Below, in pieces: positions 1 to 5,036 of a DNA stretch of 5,036 bases. This stretch comes from Desulfobacula sp. (lineage in GTDB: Bacteria; Desulfobacterota; Desulfobacteria; Desulfobacterales; Desulfobacteraceae), in contig JAQICW010000661.1 in NCBI GenBank assembly GCA_027858355.1, positions 1 through 5,036 of the forward strand. The letters run 5' to 3'. Positions within the stretch are counted from its first letter, which is position 1, and each line of letters starts with the position of its first letter. The notes beneath the pieces were generated by a model. The model was given only the letters and a program-made list of their open reading frames with translations, did no database searches and was not told the origin of the DNA. The position numbers and the translations under genes were made by a program.

Positions 1-1016
1 GCTTCACTGGTATTCAAGTTCCGGTTGACCATGGGGGATTGGGATTCTCCTTTTCTTGTAAGACACGTATTCTGGAAATTTTTGCAGGGGAGGACTTCGG
101 GTTTGCGATTTCTTTGGTGAATACGCATAATGTTGCGGAGAAATTGGCCCGGGAAGCATCATCTCGTCTGATTAAAGCTTACGTACCCGATATCCTCGCA
201 GCAAATATATTGGGATGCACAGCTCTGACCGAGGCAGGGGCCGGTTCTGATGTGTCCGCAATCCAAACGTTAGCAACGAAAGTGCCAAATGGATGGCTTT
301 TGCATGGAGAGAAAACCTGGATAGTCAATGCCACCCTAGCGGATGTGATCATCGTTTATGCACAAACTGAAGCCGGTAGCGGGACCTCCGGGATTGCGGC
401 CTTTGTGATTGATGCAAAACGGTCCGGTTTTATTCGAGAACCGGCATTCCATGTGGCAGAACAATATTCCATTGGCACAGGCGGTTTTCGTTTAGACGGT
501 TATGAAGTCCTGCCCGATGAGATGTTGGCGCCACCAGGGATGGCATTTAAATCCGTGATGGGTGAAATCAACGGAGCCAGGGTTTACGTTGCCGCAATGT
601 GCTGCGGTATGGTTGATAAAGCACTGCACATCTGTGCTGAATACAGCCGCCGTCGCAGGACGTTTGGAAAACCCTTGAATACTCGCCAAGGACTGCGATG
701 GAGAATGGCAGATGCAAAAATAGATTTAACCGCTGCGCGACTGATGGTAAGCCAAGCAGCAGCCCAGATCGATGAAGGAATTGATGCTCAACTAAATGCG
801 GCACAGGCCAAAATTTTTTCTACGCGCATGGCAGAAAGACACCTGCCGGCGCTCATTCAAACGATGGGCGCAGAGGGATTGCATGAGCGATATCCCTTGT
901 GTCGGCACCTAATCGGTTCCCGAATCGCTGGACTTGTTGATGGTTCGACAGAAATCTTGCTGGAGCGTGTAGCCAGCTTTGTCAATAAATATGAATACCC
1001 ACAGGATGAGGTGTAG
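1..1016 (+). CDS. Acyl-CoA dehydrogenase (5'-truncated by window edge)
   Basis: An FAD-dependent acyl-CoA dehydrogenase, which would desaturate an acyl-CoA thioester and reduce an electron-transferring flavoprotein in the cytoplasm. The frame is open to the left edge (first full codon at 3) and already reads as ACAD sequence there (GIQVPVDHGGLGF), so the gene starts upstream. The TTG at 39 is internal and is not the start. About 337 residues remain of a usual ~380. Visible landmarks: the FAD/substrate signature ALTEAGAGSDVSA (222-260), the GEKTWIVNA strand after it, the R-x-x-F-G-K-P-L motif (RRTFGKPL) of the C-terminal helical domain, and QTMGAEGL near the end. The catalytic-base position, normally Glu in an EGT-type motif, is Asp in VDGSTEI (Asp at 939-941). 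The alternative base position before the Arg of GARVYVAA is Ala (576-578). The stop lies two bases before the ligase ATG, so the two are translationally close. The family is certain; the substrate is unknown. Confidence 0.95.
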   Translation, partial: FTGIQVPVDHGGLGFSFSCKTRILEIFAGEDFGFAISLVNTHNVAEKLAREASSRLIKAYVPDILAANILGCTALTEAGAGSDVSAIQTLATKVPNGWLLHGEKTWIVNATLADVIIVYAQTEAGSGTSGIAAFVIDAKRSGFIREPAFHVAEQYSIGTGGFRLDGYEVLPDEMLAPPGMAFKSVMGEINGARVYVAAMCCGMVDKALHICAEYSRRRRTFGKPLNTRQGLRWRMADAKIDLTAARLMVSQAAAQIDEGIDAQLNAAQAKIFSTRMAERHLPALIQTMGAEGLHERYPLCRHLIGSRIAGLVDGSTEILLERVASFVNKYEYPQDEV

Positions 1017-1018
1017 TA

Positions 1019-2554
1019 ATGTTTTATCCCATCAGAATAGCACAATCTGCTCCCGATACCCTAGCTTACAAGATGTGTCATACCGGCGAAACGGTCTCCT
1101 ATGGCCAACTTGAATCCAGATCCAATCAAGGGTCTCATCTTTTCAGATCCTGTGGTTTGAAGACGGGTGATCATATTGTGATTCTCATGGAGAACAATCG
1201 CCACTTTCTTGAGATCTGCTATAGTGCAGATCGTTCCGGTTTATATTACACAACGACAAGCACTTATTTCACGCCCTATGAGATTGAATACATCATTAAA
1301 GATTGTCGTGCTAAAGTATTTATTACTTCCTACGCAATGGCTGAGGTTGCGGCCGAGTTCGTATCCAGGATGCCTGATGTTGAACACCGGTATATGGTCG
1401 GTGGTGTTATCCCAGGATATGAAAGCTGGGAAACAGCCTGTGCAGATTTGCCTGAAGACCCCATCGACGATGAAATGCAAGGGCTGGATATGCTCTATTC
1501 TTCAGGGACGACCGGTCGTCCGAAAGGCGTAAAATGGTCCCTGACCGGGAAGAAACCAGGCGAGTCAACGATGTTAATCGAACTTTTGTGCAGGCTGTTC
1601 GGGTATGACAGTGACACGCGCTACCTTTGCCCAGGACCCCTTTATCACGCGGCTCCCCTTCGCCACAGCATGACAACGATCAACAAGGGCGGCACCGTTT
1701 TCATCATGAAGAAATTTGATGCAGAGGAGGCCTTGAAGCTCATAGAAACGGAGCGAATCACACACAGCCAGTGGGTGCCCACGATGTTTGTCCGCATGTT
1801 GAAATTGTCTGATGATGTCAGGCTCAAGTATGACATATCTTCTCAAAAATGTGCCCTTCATGCGGCTGCTCCTTGCCCCATCGACATCAAAAAGAAAATG
1901 CTCGACTGGTGGGGAATGATTATTCACGAATATTATTCAGGCACGGAGAATAACGGATTTTGCAAAATCAGCCCCGAAGAATGGCTCAGCCACAAAGGGT
2001 CCGTAGGCAAGGCCGCTTTAGGCACCCTGCATATTTGTGATGAGGATGGAAATGAACTCTCCACGGAGGAAAAAGGAAAGATCTATTTTTCCGACGGACA
2101 TGAATTCGTCTATCATAACGATCCTGAAAAGACTGCGGAATCTTATAACGAAAAAGGGTGGAGCACCATTGGTGATATCGGGAAAGTTGATGAGGATGGA
2201 TATCTTTACCTTCTTGAGCGCGAGGCTTTTGTCATCATCTCCGGAGGCGTCAATATCTACCCTCAAGAGGCTGAAAATATTCTCACGACCCATGCTAAGG
2301 TAATGGATGTAGCTGTGTTCGGCATTCCTAACGAAGATTTCGGTGAAGAAGTCAAGGCCGTGGTACAGCCCAGCGACATGAGCGAGGCAGGACTCGCATT
2401 GGAAAAAGAACTGATCAAGTTTTGCAAATCCCGAATATCAGCGATCAAATGTCCACGCAGCATAGATTTCCAGGAAACACTCCCCCGCCATCCAACAGGA
2501 AAACTATACAAGCGTCTGCTCCGTGATAAGTACTTGACTTCAGGAGAGGTTTGA
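1019..2554 (+). CDS. AMP-forming acyl-CoA ligase (long-chain fatty acid-CoA ligase type)
   Basis: A 511-residue ANL-superfamily ligase that would adenylate a carboxylic acid with ATP and transfer it to CoA. Core motifs appear in order: the phosphate-binding loop YSSGTTGRPKGV (residues 160-171); PLYHAAPLRHS, followed by the conserved GGTVFIMKKFDAEEAL block; AAAPCPI; the YYSGTE motif (305-310); GD at 385-386, whose Asp contacts the ribose in this family; Arg401; SGGVNIYPQE (408-417); and PTGKLYKR, with the C-terminal catalytic Lys495. Length and blocks match, from memory, the 'long-chain fatty-acid-CoA ligase' subfamily that includes mycobacterial FadD-like proteins and does not resemble the benzoate-CoA ligases. 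The usual DR before the hinge is ER (LLEREAF), a mild deviation. ATG at 1019 follows GAGGTG (1008-1013) at five bases. It lies between two ACAD genes and overlaps the second, so it probably supplies their CoA substrate. The chain length or ring nature of the acid cannot be told. Confidence 0.95.
   Translation: MFYPIRIAQSAPDTLAYKMCHTGETVSYGQLESRSNQGSHLFRSCGLKTGDHIVILMENNRHFLEICYSADRSGLYYTTTSTYFTPYEIEYIIKDCRAKVFITSYAMAEVAAEFVSRMPDVEHRYMVGGVIPGYESWETACADLPEDPIDDEMQGLDMLYSSGTTGRPKGVKWSLTGKKPGESTMLIELLCRLFGYDSDTRYLCPGPLYHAAPLRHSMTTINKGGTVFIMKKFDAEEALKLIETERITHSQWVPTMFVRMLKLSDDVRLKYDISSQKCALHAAAPCPIDIKKKMLDWWGMIIHEYYSGTENNGFCKISPEEWLSHKGSVGKAALGTLHICDEDGNELSTEEKGKIYFSDGHEFVYHNDPEKTAESYNEKGWSTIGDIGKVDEDGYLYLLEREAFVIISGGVNIYPQEAENILTTHAKVMDVAVFGIPNEDFGEEVKAVVQPSDMSEAGLALEKELIKFCKSRISAIKCPRSIDFQETLPRHPTGKLYKRLLRDKYLTSGEV
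2542..2549 (+). promoter_or_regulatory. Ribosome binding site of the second acyl-CoA dehydrogenase
   Basis: AGGAGAGG lies within the last codons of the ligase gene. AGGAG ends seven bases before ATG 2554, an ideal spacing, whereas the in-frame TTG at 2551 would be only four bases away. This selects ATG 2554 as the start and gives the overlap TGATG, the classic arrangement for translational coupling with the ligase. Confidence 0.8.
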
Positions 2555-3696
2555 TGACAATAGCGTTATCAATCAAAGAAAAAAAAATATTTGAAAAGGC
2601 CAAAGACTTTTCAATATCGAATTTTACTTCTGAAAAAAGAAAATGGAAAAACTGTGATAAATCTTTTAAAGATGCGGTTAAAATATTCTCTAATAATGGT
2701 TACTGCGGGATTGGCCTTCCTTCGGAATTGGGTGGTCAAGGATATAATTTCTTAGAACAAGCATTAATATATGAAGGACTTGCCTACGGTTGTGGCGTAC
2801 TCAGTTTTTTGATTCAGACACACAATAATGTAACCAAGGAAATTGGTACTTTTTATGATACACCTGAAGAAATAAAAAAATTGCTCCCTGATATGGCTGG
2901 GGGCAAAAAAATAAATGCATTTGCTTTAACCGAAGAGTCTTCAGGTAATGATCCTTCAGCTATAACTTCATATGCAGAACTCAAAGCAGACGGCTATCAT
3001 ATTCATGGAAAAAAAATGTGGATTGTTAATGCTGCAGAAGCCAGCCATTTTAATGTGATGGTTAAAGATGGTTCACCTAATAGTAATCATATTCTTATGA
3101 TATTGCTTGATAGAAATACAAAAGGTTTAACAATTGGAAAGAAAAAACCAATAATGGGGTTAAGCGCTATGTCCTGTTGTGACATGGAATTTAACAATTG
3201 TACTGTTTCAAAAAAAAGGTTGCTCTCTGATAAGGGATATGAAGAAGCCTTAAGAGATATAGATGCTGCAAGCGTATTTTTGCCTTCTATTTCAATGGGT
3301 ATTGCCCAGAGAGTAATTGATATTACTGTAAATTATCTTGGCCAGAGAATATCTTTCGATAAACCTATTATATCCAGGCAGGGAGTTCAGTGGGAACTTG
3401 CAGATTTGACTGCTAAAGTTGAAGCAGGAAGATGGTTAGTTTACAAAACTGCATCCGTTATGGATAGTAAAAATAAAATATCTATCCAGGCGTATAAGAA
3501 TAATTTATATGCCACTGAAGTTGCGATGGAGACGACAACTAAATGTTTACAGTTTTTTGGAGCAGAAGGATTCACTGAAAACTCTGTGTTAAGTGAAAAC
3601 TGGGCATTGGCCAAATTACTGCAAATAGTTGCTGGTGCCTCGGAAATGCAAAAAATTGTAATAGGAAGGGATTTAGAAAAGCAAGCAGATGAATGA
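2554..3696 (+). CDS. Acyl-CoA dehydrogenase-like protein lacking the canonical catalytic glutamate
   Basis: A complete 380-residue ACAD. N-terminal helical domain with GIGLPSELGGQGY and an IQTHN segment; middle beta domain with ALTEESSGNDPSA (residues 124-136) and GKKMWIVNA; C-terminal helical domain with R-x-x-F-D-K-P-I, QFFGAEGF, and the end IVAGASEMQKIVIGRDL. The catalytic Glu position is Ala360 (3631-3633), as in isovaleryl-CoA dehydrogenase. The compensating Glu that enzyme carries before a conserved Arg is absent too: the aligned pair reads Ala239-Ser240 in IDAASVF. The signature's Ser before Asp is Asn, and the usual F-G after Arg is F-D. It may be an ACAD with a relocated base, or a partner subunit to the upstream ACAD. 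Codon use is strongly A/T-biased, unlike the two upstream genes, and a run of nine A lies near the 5' end (2579-2587). The start is ATG 2554, one base inside the ligase stop. The fold is certain; whether it is catalytic is not. Confidence 0.93.
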   Translation: MTIALSIKEKKIFEKAKDFSISNFTSEKRKWKNCDKSFKDAVKIFSNNGYCGIGLPSELGGQGYNFLEQALIYEGLAYGCGVLSFLIQTHNNVTKEIGTFYDTPEEIKKLLPDMAGGKKINAFALTEESSGNDPSAITSYAELKADGYHIHGKKMWIVNAAEASHFNVMVKDGSPNSNHILMILLDRNTKGLTIGKKKPIMGLSAMSCCDMEFNNCTVSKKRLLSDKGYEEALRDIDAASVFLPSISMGIAQRVIDITVNYLGQRISFDKPIISRQGVQWELADLTAKVEAGRWLVYKTASVMDSKNKISIQAYKNNLYATEVAMETTTKCLQFFGAEGFTENSVLSENWALAKLLQIVAGASEMQKIVIGRDLEKQADE

Positions 3697-3727
3697 AACG
3701 TACACATTGTCTTTAATTTAAATACAT

Positions 3728-3737
3728 AGGGGGTGAT
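3728..3737 (+). promoter_or_regulatory. Orphan Shine-Dalgarno-like sequence without a start codon
   Basis: AGGGGGTGAT matches the extended anti-Shine-Dalgarno complement AGGAGGTGAT at nine of ten bases, better than the sites of the real genes here. No ATG, GTG or TTG follows within the 5-12 bases expected; the first ATG downstream is at 3875. It may mark the ribosome site of a gene that has decayed (see 3740-3895), or it may be chance. Confidence 0.3.
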
Positions 3738-3771
3738 AAGAGCTCGAAAAGTTATCGGAATTAGACTTAGG

Positions 3772-3786
3772 GTAACGGTACGTTAC
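3772..3786. repeat. Perfect inverted repeat GTAACG-GTA-CGTTAC
   Basis: Two six-base arms are exactly complementary around a three-base spacer. The size suits a dimeric regulator's operator or a tiny hairpin. A TACTAT sequence at 3784-3789 overlaps the right arm and resembles a -10 box, but no matching -35 box was found, so an operator role is only a possibility. Confidence 0.4.
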
Positions 3787-3795
3787 TATTGAGGA

Positions 3796-3824
3796 CAGCG
3801 AGCAGGAATACATCTGCCGAGCTG
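3796..3824 (+). other. Two-part hairpin with a GA/CGA internal loop
   Basis: CAGC (3796-3799) pairs with GCTG (3821-3824), and GCAG (3802-3805) pairs with CTGC (3814-3817). The arms are separated by GA on one side and CGA on the other, with an eight-base apical loop. The opposed GA steps could form tandem sheared G-A pairs as in kink-turn-like RNA motifs, though the bulge is a single C and not the usual three bases. Pairing is seen in the sequence; an RNA function is inference. Confidence 0.3.
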
Positions 3825-3837
3825 CTGAGTACAGTGT

Positions 3838-3860
3838 ACAAAAAGTAGAGAACTTTTTGT
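3838..3860 (+). terminator. Stem-loop with A-tract/T-tract arms, possible weak terminator
   Basis: ACAAAAAGT (3838-3846) and ACTTTTTGT (3852-3860) are perfectly complementary around an AGAGA loop and are followed by CTTTATT. It lies about 140 bases past the second ACAD stop and 56 bases before the receptor ATG. The A-tract and T-tract are inside the stem and G+C content is low, so it would be a weak terminator or attenuator if used at all. It would separate the catabolic operon from the receptor gene. Confidence 0.35.
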
Positions 3861-3916
3861 CTTTATTGGTAAAGATGGATTTGGGAAAAATTTAAATAAA
3901 ACAAGGAGAGCAAAAA

Positions 3917-4918
3917 ATGTTTAAAAGAATCACTATTATTTCAATTGTAATGCTAATTATTAGTTTTTCTATCACTGGAATGGTGGCAGCCAAAACTTTA
4001 AAAATGGGAGCGGTTACTGGCGCTGAAGCTAATATTTCGAAAGCTGCAAAACATTTTATTAATTTAGTTGAAGAGAGAACAAATGGCTCAGTTACAATTA
4101 AATATTTTCCCGGTTCAATGCTGGGTAAAGGCGCTACTCAACTTGAGAGTTTAAGAATGGGAGAATTAGACCTTTTCGTTGGTGGAGTAGGTTGGTTTAG
4201 TCAATTGGTTGGGGAATTTAACTTATGGGCTACAGCTTTTGCAATGAAAGATTATAACCATGCCAAGGCTGCTATGGACGGCGAACCAGGTAAGATAGCT
4301 CAGGGGAAGTTGCTTAATCAATACAAAATCAGGATGCTGGATGGTACTTGGTATAGAGCTCCCAGACAGGTGTTTTCGACGAAAAAAGCCGGTCCTATAA
4401 AATCAATTAACGACCTAAAAGGTGTCATCATGAGAACAGTTCCATTAGATGCATTTGCTATACCCTGGGGAGAAACACCGGCAACTACGGTATCTATACC
4501 TTATTCAGAGTTATATATGGCTTTGCAACAGGGTGTAGCAGAGGCATTTGAGGGTCCAATTGATCTGACTATACACAATAAAATGCATGAGCCTTGTAAG
4601 TATGTTTCGTTAACCAGCCATCAATTTGAAACAGCTGGAATAGTTATATCTGAAATGACATATAAAAAATTAACCAAAGAAGAGCAAAACATAATTAAAA
4701 AAGCCGCTGTAGATACTAGACCATTTATTGAAAATCTAATTAAAAGTGATGTTGAAAAACAGCTAGCTAATTTAAGAAAAGAAGGGCGGATGGAAATAAT
4801 TGAAGGTGTTGATAGGGACAGTTTCTTTAAAGCTTTAAGTCAGGTTCCCTATCAGATGGAGAAAAAGGGAATCTGGGAAAAAGGTCTATATGATAAGGTA
4901 AAGAAACTTGCTAACTAA
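3917..4918 (+). CDS. dctP: TRAP transporter substrate-binding protein, DctP family
   Basis: A 333-residue periplasmic receptor of a tripartite ATP-independent periplasmic (TRAP) transporter, which binds an organic acid and delivers it to the DctQM membrane permease. The N-terminus is a Sec signal peptide: basic MFKR, a hydrophobic core, and a likely cleavage after Val-Ala-Ala (residue 25). No lipobox Cys is present. Family features: the NLVEERTNGSVTIKYFPGSMLG block, IKSINDLKGVIMRT with Arg173 (about 148 in the mature form, where the sialic-acid receptor SiaP has its carboxylate-binding Arg147), and the YMALQQGVAEAFEGP block, which replaces the commoner ALQQGVVDGQENP. Arg147 and Arg150 lie in the preceding strand. 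ATG 3917 follows AAGGAGAG (3903-3910) at ideal spacing. Base composition is A+T-rich like the second ACAD. The symbol is the family name and does not imply C4-dicarboxylate specificity. The ligand is unknown; the adjacent CoA ligase hints at a carboxylic acid. Confidence 0.93.
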   Translation: MFKRITIISIVMLIISFSITGMVAAKTLKMGAVTGAEANISKAAKHFINLVEERTNGSVTIKYFPGSMLGKGATQLESLRMGELDLFVGGVGWFSQLVGEFNLWATAFAMKDYNHAKAAMDGEPGKIAQGKLLNQYKIRMLDGTWYRAPRQVFSTKKAGPIKSINDLKGVIMRTVPLDAFAIPWGETPATTVSIPYSELYMALQQGVAEAFEGPIDLTIHNKMHEPCKYVSLTSHQFETAGIVISEMTYKKLTKEEQNIIKKAAVDTRPFIENLIKSDVEKQLANLRKEGRMEIIEGVDRDSFFKALSQVPYQMEKKGIWEKGLYDKVKKLAN

Positions 4919-4934
4919 TTAAATGAAAAATAGT

Positions 4935-4950
4935 TATAAATAGATTTATA
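4935..4950. repeat. A/T-only inverted repeat TATAAAT-AG-ATTTATA
   Basis: Two seven-base arms are exactly complementary around AG, 17 bases after the receptor stop. It has no G or C in the arms and no T-tract after it, so it is a poor terminator. In such A+T-rich sequence it may well be chance. The rest of 4919-5036 shows no gene, ribosome site or strong hairpin. Confidence 0.25.
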
Positions 4951-5036
4951 CTTTGATTCAGGGCTCCAAAAGTAGTAACGATATTTGAAGAGAAGTAAAC
5001 ACATACTAAATTCTTCATTCATTTATGTAAAAAAAT

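Larger units (their letters stand above)
3740..3895 (+). pseudogene. Possible remnant of a small decayed reading frame
   Basis: In one frame, just after the orphan ribosome-site-like sequence, the bases read ELEKLSELDLG, then a TAA (3773-3775), then a 39-codon open stretch to TAA at 3893-3895 (RYVTIEDSEQEYIC... to ...LVKMDLGKI). The translation has a natural-looking charged and amphipathic composition, and the G+C is higher than in the flanking A+T-rich genes. There is no start codon at the head and there is an in-frame stop, so it cannot be an intact gene. I do not recognise a family. Thirty-nine open codons can arise by chance, and other frames are open over shorter parts, so this is tentative. 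The same bases could instead be a structured RNA. Confidence 0.22.
3697..3916 (+). other. Intergenic region between the catabolic operon and the TRAP receptor gene
   Basis: These 220 bases hold no intact gene. They contain, in order: an orphan Shine-Dalgarno-like sequence (3728-3737); a short inverted repeat GATAA/TTATC (3735-3739 and 3752-3756); a perfect 6-bp inverted repeat around GTA (3772-3786); a two-part hairpin (3796-3824); an 11-base palindrome GTACA-G-TGTAC (3829-3839); and a 9-bp stem-loop (3838-3860). By hand count the line 3781-3840 is 50% G+C, while 3841-3900 is about 23%. I found no convincing sigma-70 promoter for the downstream gene. A regulatory leader, or the remnant of a lost gene, would both fit. 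Confidence 0.6.

Noticed and set aside
39..41. TTG at 39 as the start of the first acyl-CoA dehydrogenase.
   Set aside because: The same frame is open to the left edge and reads conserved ACAD sequence before it, so the real start is upstream of the window.
2551..2553. TTG at 2551 as the start of the second acyl-CoA dehydrogenase.
   Set aside because: ATG at 2554 follows immediately, has better spacing from AGGAG, and forms the usual TGATG overlap.
2579..2587. Run of nine A near the start of the second ACAD as a programmed frameshift site.
   Set aside because: The annotated frame continues without interruption into a full-length ACAD and the shifted frames give no meaningful product; it fits the local A-richness.
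492..3707. Minus-strand and alternate-frame open stretches across the first three genes (for example 1574-1927 minus and 3441-3707 minus).
   Set aside because: They lie inside strongly supported genes, show no recognisable domains, and read as shadows of the coding frame.
3707..3865. Nine-base direct repeat TTGTCTTTA at 3707-3715 and 3857-3865 flanking the G+C-richer patch, like a target-site duplication.
   Set aside because: No terminal inverted repeats adjoin the copies, the repeat is low-complexity, and a nine-base match is not rare in an A+T-rich region of this size.
3857..3897. Sigma-70 promoter built from TTGTCT or TTGGTA with TTAAAT before the receptor gene.
   Set aside because: Spacings are wrong (about 20 bases or more) and the hexamers are weak; A+T-rich sequence yields such matches readily.
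1..5036. CRISPR array, tRNA, rRNA, insertion sequence or phage genes.
   Set aside because: No regularly spaced repeats, cloverleaf, transposase motifs or phage proteins were seen.

Overview
The window is a stretch of an acyl-CoA catabolic operon followed by the first gene of a probable TRAP transporter, all on the + strand. The two-gene-type mix (CoA ligase, acyl-CoA dehydrogenases, TRAP solute receptor) is common in metabolically versatile anaerobes. The receptor has an ordinary signal peptide with no lipobox cysteine, which suggests a Gram-negative cell. A Desulfobacterota-like sulfate reducer or a relative would fit, but the sequence does not prove it.

Layout. Positions 1-1016 hold an acyl-CoA dehydrogenase (ACAD) that runs in from the left edge and lacks roughly its first 50-60 residues. 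Positions 1019-2554 hold a complete AMP-forming acyl-CoA ligase, two bases downstream. Positions 2554-3696 hold a second complete ACAD, overlapping the ligase stop by one base (TGATG). These three genes are almost certainly co-transcribed. Positions 3697-3916 are a 220-base intergenic region with several small inverted repeats, an orphan Shine-Dalgarno-like sequence without a start codon, and a short G+C-richer island that may be a decayed reading frame or an RNA leader. Positions 3917-4918 hold a DctP-type TRAP periplasmic solute-binding protein. Positions 4919-5036 are A+T-rich and show no gene; any membrane subunits (DctQ, DctM) would lie beyond the window.

How it may work: the TRAP receptor would capture an organic acid in the periplasm, the ligase would activate a carboxylic acid to its CoA thioester, and the two ACADs would introduce a double bond and pass electrons to an electron-transferring flavoprotein. 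The substrate cannot be read from the sequence, and the link between the receptor and the catabolic genes is inferred only from proximity.

The most notable points are these. Both ACADs depart from the usual catalytic glutamate: Asp in the first, Ala in the second, and the second also lacks Glu at the alternative position used by isovaleryl-CoA dehydrogenase. Base composition also changes sharply, from about 50% to about 35% G+C, exactly at the ligase/second-ACAD overlap, so the operon looks like a mosaic of two sources.
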